Shown: one piece after another, positions 33,144 through 43,712 of the stretch
Numbering within the stretch: the stretch's first letter is position 1
Layout: each line of letters begins with the position of its first letter
Assembly (NCBI RefSeq): GCF_032854445.1
Contig: NC_088304.1
Coordinates: forward strand, 5,458,001 to 5,522,000
From: Liolophura sinensis
Taxonomy: Eukaryota; Mollusca; Polyplacophora; Chitonida; Chitonidae
Direction: 5' to 3'
Length of the DNA: 64,000 nt
Made by a program: the position numbers and the translations under genes
Notes under the pieces: generated by a model
What the model was told of the DNA's origin: nothing
Seen by the model: only the letters and a program-made list of their open reading frames with translations
Database searches by the model: none

Positions 33144-34674
33144 ATGCAGTTGTGTGTGGACAGACGCCCTACGTCATGTGTGGTTGTGCGCGGACAGCCG
33201 CCTTACGTTGTGTGTGGTTGTGCGTGGGCAACTGCCTTACGTCATTTGTGGTTGTACGTGGGCAGGCGCCCTACGTTATGTGTGGTTGTGCGCGGACAGC
33301 CGCCCTACGTCATGTGCGGTTGTGCGCGGACAGACGCCCTACGTCGTGTGTGGTTGTGCGCGGACAGCCGCCTTACGTTGTGTGTGGTTGTGCGCGGACA
33401 GCCGCCTTACGTTGTGTGTGGTTGTGCGTGGGCAACTGCCTTACGTCATTTGTGGTTGTACGTGGGCAGGCGCCCTACGTTATGTGTGGTTGTGCGCGGA
33501 CAGCCGCCCTACGTCATGTGTGGTTGTGCGCGGACAGACGCCCTACATCGTGTGCGCTTGTGCGTGGGCAACTGCCTTACGTCATTTGTGGTTGTACGTG
33601 GGCAGGCGCCCTACGTTATGTGTGGTTGTGCGCGGACAGCCGCCCTACGTCATGTGCGGTTGTGCGCGGACGGCCGCCCTACGTCGTGTGCGGTTGTGCT
33701 TGAATGGCCCCCTTACGTCGTGTGCGGTTGTGGGTGGACAGCCGCCCTATGACATGCAGTTGTGCGCGGAAAGCCGCCCTAAGTCGTGTGCAGTTGTACA
33801 TGGACAGCCGCCCTTGGATGGCCGCCCTTCGTTGTGTGCAGTTGTGCGTGGACAGCCGCCCTACCTATTGTGCGGCTGTACATGGGCAGCCGCCCTACGT
33901 TATGTGTGGTTGTGCATAGATGGCCACCTTACGTTGTGTAGTTGTTCGTGAACAGCCGTCCTACGTCGTGTGCGGTTGTACATGGACAGCCGCCCTACCT
34001 ATTGTGTGGTTGTACGTGGGCAGCGGCCCTACGTCGTGTGTGGTTGTGCATGGATGGCCACCTTACGTCGTGTAGTTGTTTGCGAACAGCCGCCCTACGT
34101 CGTGTGCGGTTGTGCGTGGACAGCCACCCTACATCGTGTATGGTTGTGCGCGGACAGCCGCCCTATGTCGTGTGCTGTTGTGCGAGGACAGCTGCCCTAT
34201 GTCGTGTATGGTTGTGCGCGGACAGCCGCCCTATGTCATGTGCTGTTGTGCGAGGACAGCCGCCCTACGTCGTGTATGGTTGTGCGCGGACAGCCGCCCT
34301 ATGTCGTGTGCAGTTGTGCGTGGACAGCCGCCCTACATTGTGTGCGGTTGTGCCTAGACAGCTGCCCTATGTCGTGTGCGGTTGTGCGTGGACAGCCGCC
34401 CTACGTCATGTATGGTTGTGCGCGGACAGCCGCCTTACGTTGTGTGTGGTTGTACGTGGACAGCCGCCCTATGTCGTGTGCGGTTGTGCGTGGACAGCCG
34501 CCCTATGTCATGTGCGGTTGTGCGTGGACAACTGTCTTACGTCGTGTGTGGTTGTGCTTGGACAGCCGCCCTACGTCATGTATGGTTGTGCGTGGACAGC
34601 CACCCTGCGTCGTGTGCGGTTGTGCGTGGACAGCCGCCCTATGTCGTGTGCGGTTGTATGCGAACAGCTACGCT
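33144..34674. repeat. GC-rich 34-bp minisatellite, about 45 copies
   Basis: The unit is near GTGTGGTTGTGCGCGGACAG followed by CCGCCCTACGTCAT. CpG and GC are far richer than in the surroundings. No stop falls in any forward frame across most of it, giving overlapping frames of 71-289 codons. With a period of 34, three units make a 34-residue cycle shared by all frames. Higher-order copies are visible: GTGGGCAACTGCC at 33224, 33428 and 33564, spaced 204 and 136 bases (6 and 4 units). Confidence 0.95.
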
Positions 34675-35704
34675 ACTTCTTTTAATTTTTAGGACTGATA
34701 TTAGTAGCACAGGATACACATTTCTCTACCAATTTTTTGGAAAAGCAAAGATGTGAATATCTTGTACATTAGATGGACTAACCATGAGTGAAAAAGGAAA
34801 AGAAATACTCCGGCTACAATTACATGTATATTGGCCAAAAAGAGCAGACCAAAAATTAGAGAAATCAGGTATGTTAGTGATTACCCATTCACACAATGGT
34901 TTTTGGCATAACTTTTCAAAACCTGAAATTTGATCCCGTTTACCTGGGGCATTTGTGATTTCTTTGGATTTGAATTAACCATCCATCTGTTAACATCATG
35001 CCAATTTTCAAAACAGACACAGCTGTAATCATTATCTTCTTTTTCATTCGATAAATTTATATCCACGAAGCACAATGTATCAAACATTCATATTTATAAT
35101 CTGTTGATATCAGTCAAAATTTCAACACACCTACAGGTATACATATAGCTGTAATCACTATTTTTGTCTCTGTTCAATGCACCTATCCACGAAGCAAATT
35201 CTGAAGCTAGTGCTGTCTTAATCAGCATCCATGTAGAAACTCTGTTTGACATTCCTGGATCGCTTGCTGTAGCAGCTACAATATCATTAATTATCCTGTG
35301 CTGGGGACAGTTTACTGAACAGGCTTCCATTAACAAGCGCCCTGAAATATAAGCAACCCAGCCAACAAGTGATTAACCTGTCATTCGAAACAGGTGTATT
35401 ACCAATGGTGATGGGTAGTTTGAGGGTCTTCTTTCCCCGAGATCTGGAATCTAGAATTACTGTGTTTGACCTAGAATTTCATCCAGAACAAAAGTTACTC
35501 ATTCTGAGAAATTTATTCATGTTACAGAGTTGTTTTAAAGCTTGTTTGGGAGGTAGGACGATCTCCTGCTGGAAAAATTTAGTTTCGGCATCAAAAGTAT
35601 TAAGTAATATCTGTATTATTGCCTTTATCTGCCACTTTTGGGGACATTTTATGGTAAAATCCAGTATTTCAAGATAACAAGATATAATTACATGTATACA
35701 TGTA
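34675..35704. other. Diverged duplicated block, possible old retroelement
   Basis: 34985-35060 and 35100-35200 share AGCTGTAATCA(T/C)TAT and ATCCACGAAGCA in order. On the minus strand the two open frames (34881-35087, 35094-35336) show related phrases (NDYSCVC / SDYSYMY). The first holds NRWMVNSNPKKSQ, reminiscent of the thumb region of LINE reverse transcriptases. No catalytic motif is seen, so this is a weak guess. Confidence 0.22.
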
Positions 35705-35925
35705 TACCCTAATTCCTCAACCTTTTCGCATATGAAAGAGCAACTTTCAGTGCAATTTATGCACATACATCATTTGATGTTGGAGATAAAACTACTTTGG
35801 TGGGATTGGCCATTTTCAGGACTTCAGAAAAAGTATAATTTTATCAATGTACACAGGATAATGCCTTCTGAATATGCTTGAATTAACACCTTGTAACCAT
35901 GAGAAAAGGTTGAAGAATTACAGTA
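35705..35925. mobile_element. MITE M1, best copy (221 bp)
   Basis: The left tip TACCCTAATTCCTCAACCTT and the right tip, read in reverse, TACTGTAATTCTTCAACCTT both continue TTTC. Inverted repeats are about 26 bases with few mismatches and begin with TA, as for elements inserting at TA sites. The interior (CTTTCAGTGCAATTTATGCA, TTGGCCATTTTCAGGACTTC) recurs at 53245-53430 and, reversed, at 10226-10338. No transposase is encoded. Confidence 0.7.
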
Positions 35926-37087
35926 TGCACACCTACAGTCAAACATGCATTAAAAACCTCTGGTTAAATTAACAATGGACTTGAAAAAGCCCTTGAAACT
36001 GAAATCAGGATCTTTCAGTTTTAATTGCAATTAGTATGTTTGCTAGAAAAGAGAAAAGAGTGTTGACAAATGACAACTGTTACAAAAATACCAATCAAAC
36101 ATTAAGAACAATTGCATGTTTGTTTTTTTCATTTCTTCTGTCTTTCACAGCATTCAATACAGCTTATTTAATAAGATCAATACTCTCATACTGACAGTTT
36201 GTTACCCTCTGAAAATAAAGATATTATTATCATTATAAGTGATACAGACCTGCCACACAACACTTTGTGAAAAGGCCCTTCTGCTGCACGTAACTAAATC
36301 ATTGTGAACAATTTCAAAATTATGTTTTATGCAGTAGTTTTGTGTTATGATATATATATCACTTCATGGAGTGAATGGGTAAAGGCTACGTCACAGCTTA
36401 GGCCGCACAATCTGATAGCAACGTCTTTGATTGGATAAAATTCTCAAGATGGCTACCTCAACTCACACCAGCCATTTGTGCAGTATGGTCATTTTGTTCT
36501 ACCTGTTATTCGGTGAAATCTCATTAAAATAATAAAGAGTTATGTTTTTTAGAGCGCCTGAGTATCCTGCTTTTGATTGAAATATGTTTTAGCTGTCTTG
36601 TCCTTTAATATAGCATCCTCAAAAGTGGCTTAAAAGTAAGGACAACACCAGACCAAATATCGTACATGCATTGATAATGAAGTTTAAAAAGCATAACTTT
36701 TGGTCTTTGTGATGTTTCAAAACTGAGATATTGCAGCTCAAAGTAAGAAAGATCCCACGCAACGAGAAATGCACAAGCTCCATCATGTTATCAATTCTGA
36801 TAAATCAGAAGCTAGCTAGCTCCACATCCCCAGAATGCAGTTGTTTCCCCTTCATGTCAGAGAAAGCTTGGTTTGCCATTTAACCATAGCGCGTGGGGTA
36901 CAAGTCACGCAACATCATTTTTTCTGGTCATTTTAACATAGCGCACTCTATGAGAACATAAAAGTGGATTTATTGAGTTAAGCAAGCACATAAGAAAAAC
37001 AACTACCTGTAGCTGTTTAGATCTGTTTTCACCCCTCTTTCTGAATAACGCATTTTATATTATTTCCTGTTTTTTTCTTTTGAATAG
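35926..37087. other. Gene-poor stretch with isolated acceptor-like sites
   Basis: CTTCTGTCTTTCACAG (plus, ending about 36150) and CTTTTCTCTTTTCTAG (minus, near 36050) are strong acceptor strings, but the sequence after each closes quickly. The first is followed by AATAAA about 65 bases on, which could mark a terminal exon. Evidence is insufficient. Confidence 0.3.
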
Positions 37088-37262
37088 AAATGAAATACTG
37101 AATTATGCATCAGCTTGCATCATTTGCCGGAGTTGCCATGTTACCCTAAAGATGGGACAGTTACATGTATCTGAACATCACCTGGGGGAATGTTCATCAG
37201 TAGCATGCCAAAGGTCGATGGTTTATGCTGGGTACTCTGCTTTAGAAGAGAAATCAAATTAA
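37088..37262 (+). CDS. Candidate terminal coding exon, Cys/His-rich
   Basis: TTTCCTGTTTTTTTCTTTTG followed by AATAG is a very strong acceptor ending at 37087. Skipping one base, the frame stays open for 57 codons to TAA 37260-37262. Residues include CIICRSCH followed by HVSEHHLGEC, a spacing that could bind zinc but matches no finger type I can name. The frame would be entered with two bases supplied by the previous exon. No AATAAA follows closely. Acceptor and frame are seen; gene status is inferred. Confidence 0.3.
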
Positions 37263-37282
37263 TGTACAGTTACTAATACAGG

Positions 37283-37832
37283 GGTCTGGAGCGTGTCCAG
37301 ACAACAGCCTTAATACCAGCTAATGCATGTGATATCAACATTGTTCCTAATTTAGGAGATTGCACAATGTCACTGCAGACAACAGCCTTAATGACAGCTA
37401 ATGCATGTGATATCAACACTGTTCCTACAAATTTAGGAGAATGGACCATGTCAATGCAAACAACTGTCTTTATACCAGCTAGTGCATGTGATATCAACAC
37501 TGTTCCTACAAAATTAGGAGAATGGACCATGTTAATGCAAACAACTGTCTTTATACCAGCTAGTGCATGTGATATCAACACTGTTCCTACAAAATTAGGA
37601 GAATGGACCATGTTAATGCAAACAACTGTCTTTATACCAGCTTAGATGTGATATCAACACTGTTCCTACAAATTTAGGAAACTGTACAATGTCACTGAAG
37701 ACAACAGCCTTAATACCAGCTAGTGCATGTGATATCAACACTGTTCCTACAAATTTAGGAGAATGGACCATGTCAATGCAAACAACTGTCTTTACACCAG
37801 CTAGTGCATGTGATATCAACATAATTCCTAAT
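37283..37832. repeat. 81-bp tandem repeat, about 6.7 copies
   Basis: TGATATCAACACTGTTCCTA starts at 37408, 37489 and on at 81-base steps. The unit continues AATTTAGGAGAATGGACCAT, GTCAATGCAAACAACTGTCT, TTATACCAGCTAGTGCATG. A 27-codon period leaves both strands open. One unit (near 37640) has a two-base deletion that breaks the frame, so a protein is unlikely. Confidence 0.93.
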
Positions 37833-37908
37833 AAAGGAAATCAACAACACCTGCTCCTAATGTGCATTACATGACATGATAATACAGCTAATGAAACCAA
37901 AGACTTAC

Positions 37909-38004
37909 CTGCTCCCATCCTGACTTGTTAGCGTTTCACACCTGGCCGGTTAATGAGTTGAAGTCTGTTGGGGGAGAGTCACCAGTCAATGAATGCATTT
38001 TTAT
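37909..38004 (-). other. Probable exon, mostly 5' UTR, with start codon
   Basis: The minus strand shows TTTATTTCTTTCTGTTTTAG ending at 38005, an excellent acceptor, and GGGAGCAG followed by GTAAGTCT after 37909, a perfect donor. All three frames of the 96-base exon contain stops, so it is not a plain internal coding exon. ATG 37918 has a strong context (AGGATGG) and encodes MGA plus one base before the donor, which suits a 5' UTR exon carrying the start codon. It could also belong to a non-coding RNA. Confidence 0.42.
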
Positions 38005-38092
38005 CTAAAACAGAAAGAAATAAAAAAAAGTTGTGGTAAAATTCCCAAAGTTAGGTATATATTAATAACAACTGTATCTAAGGTCATTAAAC

Positions 38093-38500
38093 ATCAAGGC
38101 GTCTATCAGGAGTAAGGGGTCTATCATCATCAAAGGATTTATCATCATCAAGGGGTTTATCATCATCATTCATTTAACATGAAGGGGTCTATCACCAATA
38201 AAAGATTTATCATCATCCAGGCCATTAAACATCACAGGGTCTATCATCATCAAGGGATCCATCATCATCATCAAGGGATCTATGACCATCAAAGGGTCTT
38301 TCAGGATGAAGTGGTCATTAATCATCAGGATCAAGGGGTCTATCAGGATCAAGGGGTTTTTAACCATCAGGGGGTCTCTATTACCATCAAGGGCTCTGTC
38401 AACCAAAAAGAGTCTATATCAACATGCGGAGGTCTATCAACATCCAGCAGTCTGTCAACATCCAGCAGTCTGTCAACATCCAGCAGTCTGTCAACTCTTA
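38093..38500. repeat. Degenerate short-unit repeat (ATCATCAAGGGGTCT family)
   Basis: Irregular units of about 18-28 bases with CATCATCAAGGGGTCTATC. The end is a clean 18-bp block, AACATCCAGCAGTCTGTC, repeated about four times (38433-38495). Confidence 0.85.
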
Positions 38501-39264
38501 AAACTTTGTATGTTGATTAATAACTAACCCTGTGTAATAAGGCAGCCATGAGCAATATATTACACACGACTTCATTTTGAAATTAACTTTCAGACTGGCA
38601 GACATCAGCTCTCAATCCCTAGCTTCTTTATTATCTGCTGGGTTTTAAGGAGCTTAAAGCTTTTTGATATTGTAATGTTCATTTCAAAGATGGATCTATT
38701 ATGAACGAAATTCCATAGGTTCCAGGCTGATATTGTTATCACAAGATTGATACTGTTCTTGGATCCAATTTAGTACATCTCCTACATTGTACAAGTATTG
38801 TAATACATATTGCATACACTCACTTAGCAACGTCAGCATAGAGACTTCAGATTTTTCCTCCTCATCACAGTATTATGCAATTTAAAACAGCCACGAACAA
38901 CTAAGAATACCTTCTGGAAAAAGAGTGGACGAGAATAACACTCGAGCACAGAGTACAGTTAATCCCTTTTAAAACTGATGAGATTAATTGTGTCTGTCTC
39001 CTTGATACCTGACAAAATATCAAAACTGTCTGCTGTCTCATCTCTAATCTCCAATTATCATACCCATAAAACTGACGACCAGTATCAAAGAACACATATT
39101 GAAGACCATAAAATGTAAAATGTATAAATACTAGAAGAACTAGTTTGCAAAGTTCTGGTGTAAAAGCAAGTTCACACAATATAAGGTCCAAAAACATGAT
39201 TAAGTGGGCGTAGAGGTCAAAAGTGAACGCAGAGTTAAAGCTATACTCTATGCATGATTATAAG
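38501..39264. other. Gene-poor stretch
   Basis: Unique AT-rich DNA. TTTTTCCTCCTCATCACAG near 38870 is an acceptor-like string followed by frames that close within 5-20 codons. No gene is called. Confidence 0.35.
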
Positions 39265-39775
39265 CACATAAAGTGTTAAAAGTTCACAAAGTGCAGAAGT
39301 CTACAAAGTGTAAAAGTTTACAAAGTGCAATAGCTAGTTCATACATGATTATAAATTTCATAAAGTGTTAATGTCCATATAGTGTAGGACTATATACAGT
39401 GTAGAAGTCTACAAAGTGTAAAAGTTTACAAAGTGCAATAGCTAGTTCATACATGATTATAAATTTCATAAAGTGTTAATGTCCATATAGTGTAGGACTC
39501 TATACAGTGTAAAAGTCTACAAAGTGTAAAAGTTTACAAAGTGCAAAAGCTAGTTCATACATGATTATAAATTTCATAAAGTGTTAATGTCCATAAAGTG
39601 TAGGACTATATACAGTGTAGAAGTCTACAAAGTGTAAAAGTTTACAAAGTGCAAAAGCTAGTTCATACATGATTATAAATTTCATAAAATGTTAATGTTC
39701 GTAAAGTGTAGGACTCTGTACAGTGTAGAAGTCTACAAAGTGTAGAAGCTAGTCTGTGCTTGATCAGGTTTTTAA
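39265..39775. repeat. 108-bp tandem repeat, about 4.5 copies, with internal sub-repeats
   Basis: CTACAAAGTG begins units at 39301, 39409, 39517, 39625 and 39733, an exact 108-base step. Inside are repeated AAAGTGTAAAAGT words. The unit includes CTAGTTCATACATGATTATA and AATTTCATAAAGTGTTAATG. Confidence 0.93.
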
Positions 39776-41125
39776 ATTAAGTGTTAAAAGTCTACACTCT
39801 ATATTCATATATACCATATACCATGTACCCCATAAACATGTTATTGAAAGCAGATATTACAAAATAAAAGCAGAAATTTGGATAGTGCCTCAATTCTTGA
39901 AGCTACCTTTGTGTCTGTATCGGATAAGGCTAGATGGACATCCTAGAAGATGTTTTTCTAAACATTTCTGATCCAGTTAAATTCTAACATTTCAGTATCT
40001 GGCTTTCAAGGCCCCTTAAATATAAAAACCTGCAGACAGAGAACTGCGAAGTGATGGAGTGGTGAAGTTATCGGAGGTTACATGTATGTAGCCGGTGCAA
40101 TCTAAGTCTGACACAGAGCAAGATGTTAACATGATCACTGTACACTTCCTACCTGTAGAACTTCCTTGTATTGTAGCCATTTAGTAATCTGAAATCTTTC
40201 TCACCTAAAGTAACCCAAAACTGCCTAAACAGTGGTTTAGTAGTGCCATTGCTATGGTAATTTGTCAGCTAACTGGAAACATATTATTCCTGTATAACAA
40301 GAGAACAATCGTCAACCTGCATTGGGCGCGAGACATCATTACGCAGGAAAAGGAGCCTCATTAAAAGTGTGAAAATTGCTAAGAGAGACACTGCAGGGAC
40401 GAAGAAATGAGTCAAAACACCTGTCTTGGTAAGATCAATCACTTAATTACTCAGTTGAAATGAAAGATATAGATCAAAGAATTATAAGATATTGGACTGG
40501 GAGAAGGCAGCTGATAGCTACATGTACTTACAACTGTAACTGCCATCACTTGCAGCTTTCTGACAAAGAAAATACAACAACAACAATCACTATTCATATT
40601 ATTACAGAACAGACTTGCACCTTTTCAGTCTCTTCGGCTCTGGAAATTTCCACATTTCTCTGTACGTACAGTGGGTTGTAGAATCAACATTTCTGAGCAT
40701 CTCCTAATGTCAAATATGTCTAAATTTGTAAAGTATTCTACCAAATGTTTGTTTATGCTAAACACAAAACACCAACAGAAAGTTGAAAATAACTGTTATA
40801 AAAGTGTAAGTATACACAGCATACATAAACCCAGGAGTATTTAAGATTGGCCTAATCTGATGCTTAGCATACAAACCTCTTTCTAATTTCCGATATACAT
40901 TATATAAATTCTGGAATTTTTATTGTGTAGCACACCCCTTTGTCCACCTATAGAGCACCCCATATGTTTTTTGGGGAAAATTTATTATATACCACTGAAT
41001 GTTATTAGCATAAAGTAATTACCGATTTGATTTGAATAGCAATTATTTGCTGTGACCAGAAAACTTCCAAAATATTGGTCTAAGGATACAAAAGGCTAGT
41101 TTTGCGTCTACAATGTAACCCTTAC
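39776..41125. other. Gene-poor, intron-like
   Basis: Unique AT-rich DNA. ACCTGTCTTG followed by GTAAGA (plus, near 40430) with ATG 40407 (MSQNTCL plus one base) is a weak first-exon signal. No more is seen. Confidence 0.3.
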
Positions 41126-41230
41126 CAGGAATATAACGAGCAGAGACCTCCAGGCGATAACCCTTGTCTATCACTTTGAATTCCATCTTTGAGCTTTACT
41201 TGCATTGTCAGCTACTAAAGAAATACATGC
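41126..41230 (-). CDS. Probable exon with 5' UTR and start codon
   Basis: Minus strand: TTTTATTTTCTTCTTCACAG ends at 41231, an excellent acceptor, and TATATTCCTG is followed by GTAAGG after 41126, a strong donor. All frames are closed in the first part. ATG 41186 (CAAAGATGG, strong context) opens 20 codons (MEFKVIDKGYRLEVSARYIP) plus one base, so the CDS part is 41126-41186. The peptide looks like real protein but I cannot name it. A second frame has ATG with a different peptide. The phase fits the exon at 1-100. Joining it to the exon at 37909-38004 would give an early stop, so the two may be alternatives. Confidence 0.45.
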
Positions 41231-41468
41231 CTGTGAAGAAGAAAATAAAATCTGCTCCATAATCTTGACAGTCTTCTAATACTTATACTTATATTGAAGT
41301 GTAAAGCCATCAAAATTGTCTTTAAATAATAAACATTTTGATGAAGGAAAAGCTCTGGAACTTTCAATTTAAAATTTCCATTCCACTTTCATATCAAAAA
41401 TTATTCTGTCTTAAAAATGGTCCTTTAAAATGAAAATATTTACATTTTTGATAAAATCAAAACTATGG
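41231..41468. other. Intron-like AT-rich sequence
   Basis: Pyrimidine tract of the acceptor above, then unique AT-rich DNA. Confidence 0.35.
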
Positions 41469-41705
41469 AGTACAATTTATTTGCTTATTTATTTGACTGG
41501 CGTTTTATGCCATACTCAGAAATATTTCACTTGTACAAAGGGGGCCTTTATGGTGGGAGGAAACCAGGAAGAACCTGAGGAAAACCCACCATCATCGCCA
41601 GGTGCTGGCAGACATTCCCAAATAAAGCTGGAGAGTAAGTCAGCATAACCTGGACCTGAACTCACAGACCCTGTGGGTGAGAAGCTCCTGGGTCATTGTT
41701 CCGCA
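41469..41705 (-). mobile_element. SINE-A copy, nearly full body
   Basis: TTTATTTGACTGGCGTTTTA, TGCCATACTCAGAAATATTT, GGTGGGAGGAAACCAGGAAG, then AGCATAACCTGGACCTGAAC (minus AGTTCAGGTCC, near B-box) and CTCCTGGGTCATTGTTCCGC toward the head. Confidence 0.82.
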
Positions 41706-42429
41706 GTATTAAGTTTACATGAAGTACAATTAAGTAGCAGTAATACCATATGCACTATATACATACATACGTCGTCTTGATGTGCTCTTCAGAACATTTA
41801 CTTCCTCTAACTACGCCGTAGGTGAAAGGATGACTTGCACAACATCCATGTACATTAGTACTTGTATACTAAAAATAAGCAGCCATTTGACAGCATCGCA
41901 TTATAACCTAAAAATAAGACCTCATGAATCTCTCAGACCAAATCTGCCACAGGAACCATGTTTCTCACCTGTAGGGTGTTAGCCTATCATTCACTATAAT
42001 CCCACATGTCTAAGTAAAGTGAGAAAAACAACAATGATCACTGTTGTATATTTCACAGAAAAATGCCCCAAATGAATCATTCGGGCCCCTCTGAAAGACA
42101 TCCCGCTAAGAGCGTCGCACATTAGAGCACTAATGCCTGGCTAGTTGTACTAATTGCGTGCTGTCCAAAATCCTCCGTGTGCCTGCTGTTATGTAACCAT
42201 AACAATGAACAATCCCATTTTATGGTTTTTCTTCCATTTGCAGGCAGATTGTACTTCTTTGTTTAGCACATGTTACTGGAACAAATGCACTTAGTGGGTT
42301 GGACACAACTTGCTAAGTAGTTTTATATTGCATGTACCGTGCTAACATAAGTAATCCATGCCAATTACATCAAACCACTCAACAAAAATATGGGATTACT
42401 TTTTAGGGGCTTGTTGATATTTCTTGAAA
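41706..42429. other. Gene-poor stretch
   Basis: Unique DNA. TTTTTCTTCCATTTGCAG (plus, ending about 42242) is a strong acceptor string. The frames after it close in 7 to 21 codons. No gene is called. Confidence 0.35.
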
Positions 42430-42782
42430 ATGTGAGTGAGTGAGTGAGCAGGTGCTTGGGGTTTAACGTTGTACTTAACAATTTTTCAGTCATATGACGA
42501 CAAAGGAGTCCTTATGAGTATGAGTGCATGTAATGTGCCTCCTTTTTGCAGGACAGATTTCCATCGCTCTTTCATCTAGTGCTGTTTCACTATAACGACT
42601 TACCGAAAGTACGTAAGCCGCGATGCCTGAGCCATTATACTGATATGGGTCAACCAGTCGTTGCACTATCCTCTTGATGCTGATCACCAAATGTATCCGT
42701 TACAACTTCCTGTTTTAAGGCCTTAGGTGTGACGCAGGATTGACAATGGATCTACACTCTACTGAGCTTTGGGGCCGGTCTT
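42430..42782 (-). mobile_element. SINE-B copy, full length
   Basis: Plus-strand reading: (TGAG)n, GTGCTTGGGGTTTAACGTTG, TTTTTCAGTCATATGACGAC, TCTAGTGCTGTTTCACTATA, GAGCCATTATACTGATATGG, CAACCAGTCGTTGCACTATC, GGGGCCGGTC. In reverse it starts with GACCGGCCCCAAAGC, the site of the tRNA-like head seen at 10349. The A and B boxes are degraded here. Confidence 0.82.
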
Positions 42783-43712
42783 GAAAATGTGATTGTACAA
42801 AAGTGAATAAATAAGAAATATAGTTTGGTTGTTCACGGCCTTCATGGTCAAAATCCTTAAAAATGGTTTGAAATTACTTAAAAAACGGGTCAAAATCCTT
42901 AAAAACACACCAATATTAAACAGTCTTTTTTAAGTCTATTTGCATCTCACATACACATGAATGTTGATATGTGGTATTTATTTCTAAATTTGCATCTGAC
43001 CTATTAAATAACAAATAAATATTGTTTGTACAGGTGTATTATTTCCTTACCTCAAATATCTCCATGTTACTGTTAAACTGTTAAATCTATAAATTAAAGA
43101 TATTGATTATTAATAACTGTTGCTCAGCTATATAAAATATCCGTTACCTTTTTCAATGGTACCTCAATGATGTTAAGATGTACAGATTTTCTTTAATATT
43201 GCCAATAACACAGTCACAAAATACATGTACGTAAAATACTATGTACAGGTTATTCCCCATGCTTAATTTTTCAAACTTTTCAACTGGCTCCAAAACCAAC
43301 ATTTTGAAACATTCTGCAAGAACTATGAGAGGCAGAGAAATAATTTGCACAATTTTGTGTTGCTTTTCATCTTTCAGGACACAAACAAATCATTTTAGAG
43401 TCATTTTTATAATAATTGTATGCGTAACGGACTCCCTCTACATACGTTAAAGTCACAGAATATCAATGTTTAAATAATACAAATGAAAGTGTTTATTATG
43501 TCAAAGTATGCCTCTGTTGATTGAGTGCAGAACCGTCTATGATACACTACTCTGTATATAGTCGGTAAACATCTATCAGGTACATCCATGTTTTATATAT
43601 ATACTGTATAAACATGTAAACTTTTTCGTGTGAATGTGTGTATCTGTGACTCAAGGAAGACTGGTTTTGTAACTCACTGATTTCCCCCAGAAAATGCAGT
43701 ATTATTATACGT
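42783..43712. other. Gene-poor stretch, possible M1-like fragment
   Basis: 43325-43420 (AGAGAAATAATTTGCACAAT, GACACAAACAAATCATTTTA) resembles the reversed interior of the MITE at 26572-26780. The remainder is unique AT-rich DNA. Confidence 0.3.

Noticed and set aside
33082-34756. Long overlapping open frames (up to 289 codons) on the plus strand
   Set aside because: All three frames are open because the 34-bp unit lacks stops, and each frame repeats the same peptides. This is the signature of a GC-rich minisatellite, not of a protein gene.
35369-35677. 102-codon plus frame with INLSFETGVLP, faintly like a reverse transcriptase segment
   Set aside because: The match is about ten residues, no catalytic motif follows, and the only other retroelement-like text nearby is on the opposite strand.
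36130-36240. Terminal exon (strong acceptor plus AATAAA)
   Set aside because: The open frame after the acceptor is short and low in complexity, and the AATAAA is common in AT-rich DNA. Not strong enough to call.
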